Shown piece by piece: positions 23,606 through 38,900 of a DNA stretch of 60,000 nucleotides (its first letter is position 1; the number at the start of each line of letters is the position of its first letter). A model generated the notes under the pieces. It made no database searches and was not told the origin of the DNA. It worked only from the letters and a program-made list of their open reading frames with translations. The DNA is taken from positions 88,520,644 through 88,580,643 of the forward strand of contig NC_088295.1 of NCBI RefSeq assembly GCF_032854445.1, given 5' to 3'. Both the position numbers and the translations under genes were made by a program. This DNA comes from Liolophura sinensis. Lineage: Eukaryota; Mollusca; Polyplacophora; Chitonida; Chitonidae.

Positions 23606-26600
23606 GTGAGTTATTTGCCTGTCTGCTCATTGCTAGCCATCATCCAGTGTACAGTTGTCCCGAACCAAATCTACCTTTTGTTTTTACATCTTTTTCGTTT
23701 TACGTCTAAATCTTTTATATTTGTAAGTACAGTACATCAAAAAAGCTGGTCAACTAAACTCTGCGTGCGCACAGTGATCGCACAATGTGGATGAATGCGG
23801 GCACAATGTTGGCACAATTTTCACGCTGTGCGCACAGGTAAAATGGTGATTATTTGGAAAGGCAGTATTTTTGAGTTGAAGTGAAATACTTCGTTTGTCT
23901 GCACTTACTGAATAAAACTTGCCAACATCGACACCTCGAAGAACCAACATCTTGTCAATAGTGACCATGCCTCTTGGTCCGCTTTGATCTTCATTTACTA
24001 CCCCTGTTACTTTCATTGAGTAAACCGAAACTTCGACCGTCTGTTGTGAATACCATCATGATTTCCGGTCGACATTGTATCTAGTGCATATTAATCCACT
24101 TTGCATAATTCGACGCAGCATGGTGCTGGGCAACTCTCACCCATCTCCTTTGTCACCTCTAGGGACGAGAGAGGTCAGAGAAGGGAGATAATCTTCTTAG
24201 TTCACAGTTTCTCCAAGTAATGAAGACATTCTCCTATACTGTAGCAGTTATATGTATTTACTTGTAGCAGTTGAACCTTATGAAGTAAGTTGGTAAGCAT
24301 GTATTGATCAAGTTTTTATAGTACTCCAGAAACCTCCACTGAAACAATGGCAGCCAGCATTATGGTTCGAGTAAACCAGACATTGTTTTTTTCCACATAT
24401 ATATGTGTGTATATATACGCAAGAAAATATAGTTCTGCCTCACAAATAAGCTCTTCAGGGAAATGGGCATAAGTGATATACTTTCTCCACATCTTTTTTT
24501 GTTGTTATAGATAAATTTAAATAAATCCACTGCGGTTATGTCTTGAAATGCACGAGAAAAAGAAAAAATGATTTCTCCTTTTGTATTTAAATTTTCCGCT
24601 CATCTTAACTTCAGTAAATATTAATGTGTAGAAGCTATATATGTCTGTCAATTGACTTAAATGTTTAAAGGGTGTATATTTTTCATGTTGCTCATTTGAA
24701 ATGTACAGCACCTTTGTGTTCAGCCACAGAGAATGTTGGACCAGCAATAATACGCACACAGTGCCTGCATTGTGTGCGCATTGTGCGTGAAAACGTTTAG
24801 TTGACTTTTTGTGTTCGCTGTCTGTGATTTTTTGTTGCTTCTGTGTATTTATGTAAGTGATTAAGGTTTGGCATAATTCTCAAGAATATTTTACATTTAC
24901 GACCTCTGATATATCAGGACTTTTTAAGTTGCACTTTACAAAGAAAGCTGGTAAGAAACGACTATGTCTATGATACTGGGGCATCACAGGACTTAATGAA
25001 CACCTGAAGTAGGCCTATTGTAGCATTAATCTATGGTGAAAGTCATTATTTAGGCCAAGGTTTACACAACACTTAATATGACTGTCTAAGTTCCTCCATC
25101 TAGCTGGTGTGTCAGCCTGTTTGGAATTAAATGTGGTATTCAGTATATCAGAGGATATGGCCTCTTTTGGCCCTTAGTCCTCTTTCACAAAGTGCTTGTA
25201 GTGTACTGTTAGTGCACTTAACTTCCATGGTAACATTATGTCATCACTGCTGGTTGCCATGGTAGTTATATGTTCATGTAGGTGTGCTTATGAGTGTTCT
25301 ATGGCAGCGGCCCCAGGTGTATTCAGCAGTAGGGGAATTGGTCACATTTAGTATATATTATATTCACTAGTCTTGGATTGCCAGCTTTGTCTCATTGGTT
25401 AAGTTAAGTACCACCTATCAGACAAGCCGGTCGTTACAGATGTACATGTAGATGACAGATCTGTAATAATGTGCTGGTAAGGTGCAATGTCAGCTGGTAA
25501 GACTACAGTCTGGTATTACCTGAGGTCAAAGCAGGAATAACACCTGGAAACAGACGGATGGGTAATGAGATCAAACTGATCTGTGAACATGCATGGGCAG
25601 TGTGACTGGCTGCAAATTGAGAGCACACCATTCCAGACAAATCTGTGCACTGGTTCATTTACCTGCAATGTCTTTTTTCACATAGGCAACAGCTAGCTTC
25701 AGTCCAGCTCTGGCTTGATGGCAGGCACTTGGCAAAGAACAGGCACTGCGGTGTTCAAATTCCATAAACCATAGCCACCGCTGTTGAAAATAAATTGGGT
25801 ACAATATTAAACACCAATCAGATATCAGTTAACTTATGTATCTTATGAGATACAAATTTATATTTCGACATACAGATACAAACACCTATGTTATGCCATG
25901 TGTAATGACTCAGCTGTGTTGTTTTCTACCTGTAGACATACATCGGGAGTGTTGTGGTATCTGTGAACCCCTACACCAAGCTGCCCCTCTACACACCTGC
26001 AGTCATCTCAGAATACCGCAGCCGCAATATGTATGAGTTACCTCCCCACATGTAAGTATCTTCTACACATGTACACGTGTGCTGTAAAGTTCTGTTTACA
26101 TGAATGTACAGACTTGGTTTTTAAAATATGTGTACTTGTATATATTGATATACATGTAATATGTATAATAATATACATATATATAATGCAGTGTCACAAG
26201 CCTGGTGAACCATGTCGCTGCAGTGTGGGCATGGTTTCTTTGGGCTAGATTAGTGCCAACCTTCGTGCCCCTATGCCCTCCCCAGTCGAGTCTTCCCCAC
26301 ACCCCTTCCCCCAAGTCCAAAACTTTGTTAGAATAGTATACCTATGTAGGCCGAACTAGCACATGGCTTTCTAGGGCTTGACAATGATGGGAAGAAAGTT
26401 CTTCTGTCATGCTTGCCCTCACCTGAAACTTTTTCTGTAATCGCCTGTTAAATGTGTGAAGTCTATAGGTCTACCCCACAAAACTTGAAATTATTGAGTT
26501 ATTATTTTACTACAGTTGTTATATTTCTGTGAAATTTATGCAGGAGAACAGATTAGTGCTGTAACAATTATGTATAAGATTATTATGTAGGCCTACATGT

Positions 26601-26726
26601 GTGCATTTCCTGAAACTTAATTCAGTTGTGATTTGGCTTGGTCTTCAAAACCTGTTTTATGTGGCCAACTGTCATATGCGGCCAATTTTTACATGTCCCT
26701 TCACTGGCCGCATAAAACAGGTTTGA

Positions 26727-26762
<36 letters not shown>

Positions 26763-26919
26763 CCTGGATTAATACTTCTAATCATGGCATGCTCGATTTC
26801 CTATATATGTACACACTCCACAAGGTTCAACCTTACACACTATTCTGGGACTCCCACCAATAGCCATACACATTATTTTATTGGATGCATGCTCAATTTT
26901 ATTTTTGTGCAAAAACTCA

Positions 26920-26968
<49 letters not shown>

Positions 26969-29900
26969 CTTTAAATGTATGGAACTGATGATCTTAGAAT
27001 AAATAAAACAGTGTTAAAAAAGCAGTGTGTCAAAACTAAACAATTAAGTAAGTTTAGAACTGAACTGAAATGTACATGTTTGAACTCCATATCCATAATA
27101 TGATGCTTATGATTTGTAATTTTCTGTTACCTAGTATTGAACTTAGGATTCCTGATTGACTCCTTGGAGCTATAAATTTCTCCTGCTTGAATTACCACAG
27201 ACATACATTTGCACCTGTGTGCTTTGCATTACAAAACTATTCAAATTTGTCCAGGCATTGATTTGGTATTTGACATACTGGACGGCTATGTTTGTGCTCA
27301 GCATACAGTGTGATGCCTGAATTCATTGTGTGCATTTGTTGACATTTGTGACATTACAGTTTGATTTATAGTTGTCGTAAACCCATGGGGGCATATGGGT
27401 TAGTTGATCTCTTGCATTCTGGCTAAATAGCGTAATTAAAATGAGCAATATACTGTGGTGAAAAGATGTATTGCTCTCCTGGGAATAAGTATTGAGGATT
27501 CAATTAATCATTGGATGGCCAGCTGCCTCAACAGTTGTCAGCACTGGGTTGCATGCCTATGTTTATATGTACCTCTGATTAGACTGTTTATCTTGTCATT
27601 AAGCCTTCCCCTGATCCACAGGGGATAACACATTTGAAGTAACAGCTTTATTTCCCTGAGGTGTAACTTGTTTCGTGCCTGATGCAATGATTGTCAAACA
27701 GTGAATCTCAGGTTAATTTGATTCTTCCCAGTTGCTTTTGTCAAGATACATCTGCGAATTAGAATGACAGAATGAAAAACCACTGTATCTCCTTAATTTC
27801 CATCATCATTAACATTGATATTTGCTGAAAGTTTGCTGACTTTCCACATGGGTGTTATGCTGTTGCTTTGTCACAACACTATGGCTGTCTCCTCAATGAA
27901 ACTGCGCCAGTTGTCGTCAGTGACTGAAGAATTACAGAAAGGGTGACATCGTTGATGTTGGGGTTCTGTTTCCAGACAATACTGAATCAGTGATTCTGTC
28001 TTTCCACCAGAGACCCATGTTCCCCAAGAAAAGTTGGGCAAATGCTGTGTTCTCTTGTGACATGGTAGCTGTGTTCCATAATAGCAGCATGGTTGTGACA
28101 CTGTGACTGTTCACTGACACTGGGGCTCTAGACTGTTCCCAATGACACCATGGCCTTTTCCCAATGATACTGTGGTCGTGTTCCCAATGACACTTTGGCC
28201 CTATTCATAATGACACTGTACCTCTGTTCACAAAGACACTGTGGCTCTGTAAAAAAAAACACCATAGCTTTGTTCCCAATGACACTGTAGCTCTGTTCTC
28301 AGTGACACTGTGACTGTTTCAAATGACACTGTGACTATGTTCCTATAGCTCTGTGGCTCTTTCAGCAATGACACTGTGACTCTGTTCCAAATGACACTGT
28401 GCCCCCCCCCCCCCCCTCAAGTAACACTGTGTTCATGGAAACCACTGTGTTCTGACAACCTATGTATGATAACTCTGTCATAAACTAGTTATGTACATTT
28501 GTATGCCTGCTTGAATGAGTGAGTGGCAACGTTGAAGCCTGTGTGAGACACTGGACCCCCTTGAGGTAGCCGTCTGCTTGTCACTTAAGAATTTATCAGC
28601 TGTGATCATTAGCGTTTGAATAATTGATACAAGGACAGCAAAAAAAAAACCAAAAAACAACACAAGATGGAGTTCAGAAGCTACATCTCCATTGTCTTCT
28701 GAAAATACACTTTGAGCATCATACTTCAAATTACGTGTAGCACAGCTTTATGTAGTTGTTGAACCTTATGTTAATGATTTTTATTACTGCAATAATAAAC
28801 TGTTTATTTAAATGTTATGTATTAAAAATGTATGTAAAGTCTTTTGGAACTAAATTTGTTACCCTGTTGGAACCAATCCAAACCTTGATCCTGCTCTGAT
28901 TCTTTTACATGTGCGCACATACCCACATGTACATGATGCTTTTTTCTGTATAAAAAGTTATCTGTTTTAAACATTTTTTGTGACCATCTGTTTTAAACAT
29001 TTTTGTGATCCTTTCGTCCGATGCGTGTATGCTTACTTTTAAGATTGTAGATATTGTTCATTAATCTCATGCATGCGGAATGAAAAACATATATGAATGT
29101 TAGGAGTTAACACCTATAGGCATGAGATGTGCACTATACCCATGTTGCCTGTGTGAATATGTTCATCCATTCTGAAATGAGATGTGCCCAAATGATACTG
29201 CAGGACTATGTTGTTATTTAGTTGTGCATTTGATGTTTTACGCTGTAATTAAGAATATTTCACTTATTCGAGGGCGGCCAGCATTATGGCGGGAGAAACC
29301 AGACAAAGCCCCGGGGAAACCAACGACCATCCGCAGGTGTGATGAACTATGTTGATCCATTCTGACATTTAATGTGTCAAAATGTTTCTGCAAGAATGTG
29401 TGGATCTGACACAAGATGCACCCAGATGTTTCTGTGGAAATGTCTGGATCCATTCTGACAGGAGACATGTCTAAATGTTTCTGCAGGAAAGTATGGATGT
29501 ATACTGACATGAGATGTTCCCAAATGCTTCCCCAGGAATCAGTGGGTCTATTCTGAAATGTGTCCAAATGGGAATGTCTGGATCCATTCTGACTTGATAT
29601 GTGCCCAAATGTTTCCATGGAGATGCGAGCATCCATTCTGACAGGAAATGTACCTAACTGTTTCTGCAGGAATGTATGAATCTGCACTGACCTGAGATGG
29701 GACCAAATGTTGGCGGGGTGGGTGGGTGGTATGTATACTGGCATGAGATGTGCCCAAATATTGCCATGAATGGGATGGGTGGATGAATACTAACATGAGA
29801 TGTGACCAAGTGTTAATGTGGGATGTATGGATCTGCTCTGACATGAGATGTGCCCAAATGTTGCCATGGTGGGGATGGGTGGATGTATACTAACATGAGA

Positions 29901-32900
29901 TATGCCCAAATATTGCCATGGAGGGGATGGGTGGATGTATACTGACATGAGATGTGCCCAAATATTGCCATGGAGGGGATGGGTGGATGTATACTGACAT
30001 GAGACGTGCCCAAATATTGCCATGGAGGGGATGGGTGGATGTATACTGACATAAGATGTGCCCAAATATTGCCATGGTGGGGGTGGGTGGATGTATACTG
30101 ACATGAGATGTGCCCAAATGTTAATGTGGGATGTATGGATCTGCTCTGACATGAGATGTGCCCAAATGTTCCCATGGTGGGGGTGGGGAAGGGATGGATG
30201 GATGGATGTATCGGGTGGCCATACAAAAAATGGGTCGTACTTTGATGCTGCATTGCTCCTTTATTCTTTGTTCAAACCTTTTCAAACTTTAGACATTCAG
30301 ATGGCATGATTTTGTGGATATACTGACCAATTTTCAAGGTCATGGCTTGAGTAGTCTGTATAAGGGTTAAAATGAAAACATAGGCTCAAAAACACACATT
30401 GCAGTGACCCACATTGCATCACCTGTCAGATGTCATGAGTAGAGCGCATGCTCACGTCAATCAAGTGTTGTCTGGAAAAATTGTTTGGCTCTAGTGTCAG
30501 AGGAACCCTTCTTCCAGATAGGCACAAGTTTTGCTGAATCCAGATGGTGTTTTCTGCGGTGGACAAGGAATTGATCGCTACATGTTTCACTGAAAAGGGT
30601 TGGAGAGGGGCAAAAATTATGAAAGAATTCCCGGTGAAAAACTGGAATAAAAGTTCTGTTAACAATGTGATCAGAAGTTAGAAAGGATAGGTTCTCTAGA
30701 AAGGAAGTCAGGCAGTGGACGACCAAAATCTGTTTGCTCGAAAGAAAATCTTCAGTATGTGGTAGAGGCACTTTGTTCCCAGGTAGACAATCCTGGCACG
30801 CACTAATCTTAGAGACAGATCGCAAGGAACCTTGGAGTATCTCGGACTTTTGTGAGAAATATGACAAGAGAACTGGGATTAAAATCATATAAGCGAATAC
30901 GAACTTCAGGAAGGGATGAAACGTTTCGAGAGAAAAGAAAAACGTGCTGCAGAAACCTTGATGATAAGTTTTCGACGGAGAAGGTGAAGAAAATTGGCTT
31001 CACGGATGAAAAAGACTTTTCATTTGAGATTGCAAGCAATAGACAGAATGATCGCATTTATGACAGACGAAAGCGGGACATTCATGTTAAGAGGCTGTAC
31101 CATGAATCAAGTTGGTTTACAAAGAAGCTGATGGTTTCTACTGAGTTTGTTGGCTTAGGAAAACCCGCATACCGTTTATTGATACCGAAAAGACTAAGGT
31201 GAATTCCGAAAATTACATGAAACTTCTTGATCGGGGCCTCATCCCTGATTTTCGCCGGTTGTACCCAAAATGTACCCATCTCATGCCAGCTGTGCATCAC
31301 AGCAGCATCTTGAGGTAGTGTCTCCTTCATTCATAACTAAGGACGAGTGGCCACCGCAGAGCCCCGACTGCAATCCCATGGACTACTCTGTGTGGAATTC
31401 TCTGAGCGAGAAGGTTTATGAGGGTCGCACAGAAAAATTCACTGAGGATGAACTAAAAGCACGCATGACCTGCTGGAAAAAAATTACTCTTAAGGAGATT
31501 CGGGACTCAATCAGTTCCTGGAAGAAATTTTTGCGCGCCGTCTACCGAGAAGATGGAGGACCAGTTGATCACCTTTTCAAGTAAAACAAGGTAGAGCATT
31601 TTGAAATGTCCAGAACATGCATTTTTGACTCTATCTTGATTTTGGCCCCATAATCAGAGATCTTAAAGAATGAAATATATACTGATGTATACTGACCTGA
31701 GATTTGCTCAAAAGTTTTGCAGGAATGTATGGATCTGCTCTTGACATGAGATGTGAGCAAATGTTTCTGTGGGAATGTGTGGATCCATTCTGAGGTTTGA
31801 AGATGGGCTGTGGTGTTTCTTCAGCATTGCATCATTCTTTCCCCTTATACACCCATGTATCTGGTGTCTGTCTACACATGTACATGAAGATCCTCACCAG
31901 CCTTAGTTACTGTCTGCCATGTCACAGATGTAGAGCAATAGCTTGACAGCCCCATCCTCCTAGTATCAGATGGGTTTGACATGTGCCAGTATTTAGCTTC
32001 ATGCTCAATGGACTAGCTGACATCTGGAAGTCTTGATGGTTAGGAAAGTGTAATGGGGTATGATGGGTAAGGCTTGACAGATAACCTCCTGATGTTGCTT
32101 GACCTCTCCTGACCTAAAGTGTTAACTCTCTAACAGGACCAGCCTTGTGATTAGAACAGATCTATCCTCCCCATCCCCATCTGTCAGGAGCATTCCCTGA
32201 CCTCAGGCTGGAGAGGCTGCCCCAGCTCCCATTTCTCTGGCATACATGACAAAATATTGTCTCATTAACTGTATACAGCATGTATAGCCTTGTTCTCCAG
32301 GTGGGTTAGGCTAATAGACACCACATGTGCTGTGGGTTAGTGAGTAGGGCTCTGCTGGTGTAGTAGGTACATGTATTCGTGGTACATGTATGTAAATTCA
32401 TGCCAGATTGTGGTGTATTGTCCTGTAACTTTTTTTTTTCATGTTACCCTGATATGTGCTCTGATTGGGTCTTACATGTACAAGTTGGTTGTTCCTCTGT
32501 GTTGAAGGGGATCGAGGGGTCAGCCTATAAACTACTTATCACTGTGCTAACACTTAGGTAAATGATCCAGAATGAGCAAACTTATCTATAATCATCCAGG
32601 TGAGGACTGGTCACCCTTTGTTCAAGGGAAGTGGTCATTTTGGCCAGAAGGCAGTGGTCAGCATGTCCTTGAGATGAGTGATCTGTTTAGCACAGAGATG
32701 AGTGGTCCTTTCTTGTCCAGGATGAATGATCCATTCAACTTAAAACATTTTAATCCCTCCATTCTGACCAATTCAGTCACTTCCCCCATATCATTAACCT
32801 GAACCTATGGTATATCATATGCTACAATTTTAAGTATTCTGTGTTATGACCTTAATTTTAAACTCTAATCATTGAACAAACAAACAAACACACACACAAC

Positions 32901-35900
32901 TGTATATTTTAATTGTTTATATATTGACAGGATACTAGTACATGTACACCAATAAGTAGCATGTAACTTCCCCAAACCACTAAGTACTAAGTTTATAAAC
33001 CAAGGCTGGAAGTTGTAATTTCCCACTAAGGTGTCTTGGAGTGACATTTTAGGGGCTGACTTTGACCAGCTGTGAGTGATGTGGCAGACAGTTGTGGGTA
33101 TGGTGGTGGGGAGTTCCCACATTAGAGATTGGTAAGGGGGAGAGGACATCTTAGAGATCTTGCACATTCCACCAGTGAATACCTTCAATAGCTAGCTACC
33201 TCCATCTGGCCCATTGTGTGTTTAGTCAGCTTACATAAGGCTATTGTTTTTACCACTTCTCAGGGATCATGTGGTCGGAACAGAGGCAAATGTATATCAC
33301 TAAAATGTCTTCCACTTCTTTCTGGAAGGTCACAGCAAATTCCATTGTGTGTATTGAGTCTCCATGATCTACATGAGCTTGTGCTCACAGATTCTGGCTG
33401 TTCATAGCTGCTTTTTATTTGCAGGGACAGTTTGTGGACTCCTGATATTAAAGTCATCTCTGCCAAATTCTGATCAACATTTGGTCCTCAATCATCTAAC
33501 TCATCTGGAAACAGATTTTTCTTTGCTAATAATAACATATCTCTCGCTTATGTCCCAGAGAACTCTAGCTAATGTCAGAGATACCTCTATCTAATGTCAC
33601 ACATACCTCTAGCTAATGTCACACATACCTCTAGCTAATGTCACAGATATATGTATCTCTTGGCCAATGTCACACATCTCCAGCTAATGTCACAGATATC
33701 TCTGGCTAATGTCACACATTTCTCTAGGCGATGTCACTCATATGTTAAGCTAATATCACTAGATATTGTCACAGATATCTCTAGCCAATGTCACAGATAT
33801 GTCTTGCTTTGACAGTTTATATCATCCTGTGTGATCATATGTACTGAATGATCAAGCATGTTGACAGGCAGGGAATCTTGATCTACTTTAATTTTTCAGC
33901 GCCTCAGCAAACCAATATTTTGAAACATTCTGAGAGAACTATGGGGTGTAGAGAAACAATTTGCACAGTTTTATGAAGCTTGCAACTTTAATGACACAAA
34001 TTAATCATTTTTAGCTTCATGTTCATAATGAAGGTATACATAAATTCCTTTGAAAAAAGTGCTTCAGTGGTTAAAAAGATTGAGGATATATATTACATGT
34101 ACATGTACATGTGGCACGCATTCATTGATCTCTTCAGCTTTTACATTTAATTGTCTTTTCCTGAAACTCCCTGATGATTATATATGAGTTTGAGGACTTG
34201 ATCTAGATTCAGCAGCACAGGTATGTATATGTGTGTTTCTCCATTTAGTGTCACAGATATTGATCTCTAGCTGATGTCACATATCTCAACATGATATCAC
34301 ATGTACCTCATACTAATATCACATATATCTTCAGCTGATGTCACACATATCACCAACTAATATGACATAACGATATACGCCTCCTGGTAATATCACACAT
34401 GGATCCAGCTAATATCATGGACATGGATCCAGCTAATATCACGGGCATGAATCCAGCTAATATCACGGGCATGAATCCAGCTAATGTCACGGGCATGGAT
34501 CCAGCTAATATCATGGGCATGGATCCAGCTGATTTTACAGATATATATATGTCCGGCTACTGTACAGTTACATGCTGGCTTCCTTTGCGGCTGTACGTGG
34601 GAAGGTCAGCCAGCAACCTGCGAATGGTCCTGGGTTTCCCCCGGGCTCTGCCCGGTTTCCTCCCACCAAATATTGGCCGCTGTCATATAAGTGAAGTATT
34701 CTTGAATACGGTGTAAAACACCAATCAGATAAATAAATATACAGTTACATGTGGCATTCACCTACATGTAGATAAAATTTGTAGATAATGATGATTTGTG
34801 AGTCTGTGCTGCCAGACTAACTGCATGCACAGATATGGACATTACACTGTCAGACATGTAAGCCATCTTTTGGTTAATCCAATATATATGAGTCTCCTTG
34901 AATTTCCTTCTACTTTTTACCTTTGATCCTTGTATTCAGTAACACATTATGAGAGTGCAGATTTTCAGGTGTGCCCATTTCTACCTTTTCCCTAGTTGGC
35001 TGTGTACAGTGTTTCTGTTATTGGCATTTGCCGATCATGCAGATCAGCAAGGTCAAGGTGGGGATTTATGTAGGCATACAGTACCTACATGTATATCAAA
35101 TTGACATACATGTACAGTTAGTGTTGAAATATGTCTTCATCCATGAATCTGTTGATGCTGTGTTGTGGATGGAGTCCTGGGTGGAGGTATATAGCCCTAG
35201 AAATGCTGTAGGAGGCTGCTAATACTTGTGCTACGTAAAAGAGCGAAATACTGGCCATGGGAGAACATCTCTAGATGAAGATAACGTTATCCACTGGCGC
35301 CCTGCCAATGACAGCAACAGGAAGCAATTACAGAACAAGGCAGAATGTTGTCCTCAGGCTTGTGGGGAAACATGTAGGCCAGGAAGACGCTTTCATTCAC
35401 ACCTTTCTGATACAGTCAGGCTCTTACTGCCCTGATCTGTGGGTTAAACTACCATAGTCCAGACTGTGGAAGACGAAGGGGTAGGTGGGTGTCTCTGTCT
35501 GATAAAACATGCCATTCTAATGCCAGCAGTTACATAAAAGACAAATAACATAACATACCAGATCATATGCCCTAATCCTCGTTCATCTGTGCTCACTGGC
35601 TAGTAGAATGAGATGTGTCTAGGTGCTTCTGATGTGGTGTGTTCATGTATCAGCTGATCATGTAGCATCAAATGAAGGAATGAATGAAAGGAGGTGCTGT
35701 TGCCCCTGTCTTTGATCGAGTGTGTTGATGTATCAACTGATCATGTAGCATCAGGTGAAGTTCTGGGTGGAAGGAGGTGCTCTCAATCTTGTCTTCGATC
35801 AGGTGTGCTCATGTATCAACTGATCCTGTAGTATAGATGAAGGTATGGGTATAAGTAGGTGCTCTCATTCCTGTCTTTGATCAGTTGTGTTCATATATCA

Positions 35901-38900
35901 GCTGATCGTGTAACATTAGATGAAGTTATAACTGCAAATACATATAGTTCTGGGTTTAAGGAGGTGGTCCTGATCTTTTCTTTGATCAGGACCAGTCTTT
36001 GATCTTGCTTATGTGTCAGCTGATCATGTAGCATTAGGTGAATGTACATGTGTAGGTGAAAGGAGATTCCTTTGATTCTGTCTGATCAGGTGTGCTCATG
36101 TATCGGCTGATCATAGATGAAGGTCTGGGTGTAAGTACGTGCCCCTGATCCTGTCTTTGATCGGGTGTGTTGAAACATCATCTGATCATGTAGCAGAGAT
36201 GAAGGTACGGATGTAAGGTACGCTCAGTCCTGTCTGTGATTAGGTGTAGTCATGATTATCATGATTAGATGAAAGCATGGGTATATGTACGTGCTCTCAT
36301 CTCTGTCTTTGATCAGTTGAATTCATGTATCAGCTGATGATGTAACATTAGAAGTTATGGCTGCAAGCACATGTGTTTGGGTGTGTTCATGTGTCAGCTG
36401 ATCTTGTCACATTAGATGAAAGTTTAAGCGTGTAAGAAGGTGATTTTGATCCTGTCTTTGTCTAGGTGTGTTCATTTATCAGCTGATCATGTAATTTAGA
36501 TGAAGTTCTGGGTGTAAAGAACTGCTCTTCATCCTCTTTGATCAGGTGTGTTCATGCATGGCTAATCATATAGCATATTAGATGAGGGTCTTGGTGTAAG
36601 GAGGTGCCACTGATCCTGTCTTTGATTGGAAGTGTTCATGTGTCAGCTGATGATGTAGCATTAGATGAAAGCCTGGGTGTAAGTAGGTGCTCCTGATCCT
36701 GTCTTTGATCAGGTGTGTTGAAACATCAGCTGATCATGTAGCACTACCTGATGTTAAGAGTGTAAGGTGCTCCTGATCTTCTGTCTGCATGCTGACCATG
36801 TATCCACAGGTAAAGGTATTGTTGGAGTGCCCTGATCCAGTCTTTCATCATGCTTATGCGTCAGCTGATCTTGTAGTATTAGGTGAATGTACATGTTTGG
36901 TTGATTGAGATTCCTCTGATCCTGTCTTAGAACTGATGTATTTATGTGTCAGCAGATAATGTAGCATTAAAAGGTGTAGGTTTAAGTACATGTACATGTA
37001 GGTGCCCTTCATCCTGTCTTTGATTAGGTATGTGTATATGTGTGCATGCATCAGCTGATCGTGTAGCATTGGATGAAGGTGTGGGTGTAAGGAAGTGGTC
37101 CCAATGATCCTGTCTTTGATCAGTTGATCATGTAGCATAAGATGAAAGTTTGGTTGTAAGGAGGTCCTCTTGATGTATCAGTTGTACATTATAGAGCTAA
37201 CAGGGTATGCCTGGAAGCCACTATGTTACAGATGTCCACATGGTTTGTGTATTTCCCCATGTCCTCCTCATTCCATCTTCCCCCATCCCCAGGGCCACCT
37301 GAAATAATTCCACTATAATTTGGATGAGCACTGGAGCAAGAGTCCTTTGAGAATCCAGGGGCTAACAGTGGCTAATGTTTTCCTTAACTGACACAGCCGG
37401 CACACCCTAGCTGGACAAAACCTATTACAATTTTCTTCTGATGACCTCCAAGGATCAGACTTGCTCCAATCAATTGACATACCAAAAATCAATGGCGTTT
37501 CAATTTGACACTTAAGTCTGTGGAGACATTGTGGTACTGGATGGAGCAGACTGCCAGCTGAGCGGCGCTCACCATTTAATAGCTTGTTGATTCGGTTACC
37601 GTCCAAGTTCATTCTTCACAGGTCATCTATATCCCCCTCAAATAGTTTGTCTGCATCTCTCTCTCATTTGCCTTCCTTATCCTTCATGTCCTCTGAATCT
37701 ATAAATACAAATTGTAAGCTGTGTCTTCCTCTCAGTTTTCCTAGGTTTCTCACCCATGTACACATCAGCAACCACCCAACCCTTAATACTTCACTTTAGC
37801 AAATTCCACACCTGACCTCCATGCAATCTGTAGCTGCATGAGAACTGGGGGGTTTTATTTTGTGTTTTAGCTTGCCCAACCCTTCTCCATTCTTCAGCAG
37901 ACTGCCTGATCCACAGTGATGAGACTAGCCAGGCTGTGGTGTTTTAGTCGGGGAATTGATGTTGTTTATTACAGTCATTAAGGGAGAGAGTAAAACTGCT
38001 TTCAGAGGAGTTTTATCAACTAGAAGGACACAGCTTAATGGACATTAGAGGGCTGTATCAATCTTAATAACATTTCTGTCTGTACACCATGGCAACCAGT
38101 GGATAATCTGGCATATTTAACAGCACTCATTTTATTCATAGATACAAATACTGAGACGGGATGCAGAGATTACATTTTAATTCTGCCTTATTTGTTTGAT
38201 AGCATATAAAAAAGGAAGTCTGAATCATATCTGTATTACATAAAACTTGCTCATTTTCCTTAAATGTAGTGGAATATCGTAGCGAAGTATCAACAGAATT
38301 CTTGATACCAATAACCACTTTGAGCATCGAAATTTGTGAACCCGTTAAACAGTATTAACATTTTTATCTGGTCAGTCATTCTGGTAACTGATGGTGAGTA
38401 ATTTACTCTACCACCAGGCATTCCTGTCTCGATCTTTTGCCCATGAACTCCGAATTTATTCTTTCTGTTATTTTTTATTATTAAATCCAATCGCAAAAGG
38501 CTGCAGATCATAGCTTTCTAGTAATTTAACTTTCGCGACTTTCATGTTTGTTCTCTTGGAAAGATGCTTAAGTCGTATGTTCTTCACCTCATCATATGGC
38601 TCAAAAGCAGGAAAAATTGGATAACATCACTGTCTACTTCAGACTGATATGATCTGATATATGTATTTACCTCTTATGTCATCTTCAGTGTGAACTGCAG
38701 ATTGTGTTACCATGTCTGTCAGATATTAATCTTGTATCTACAGTACATGATTTCTTTTCGCTCGGAATGTCAGACGATGTTTATGGCAGAGAAAATGATT
38801 GGACGTGGATATATGATTATTGATCAAGTATTTGGACTGTATACTGCCTGTTAATCTCATTTTAGATAACAGGGCAGTGTTTTTAGTTTAGCATGTAACG

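Noticed and set aside
29238-30253. Minus-strand open frames of up to 168 codons
   Set aside because: Low-complexity translation of the 52-bp satellite and a SINE fragment. Overlapping frames are all open because of repetition.
37313-37612. 99-codon minus-strand open frame
   Set aside because: No family recognised, no splice or promoter context. It is compatible with chance.
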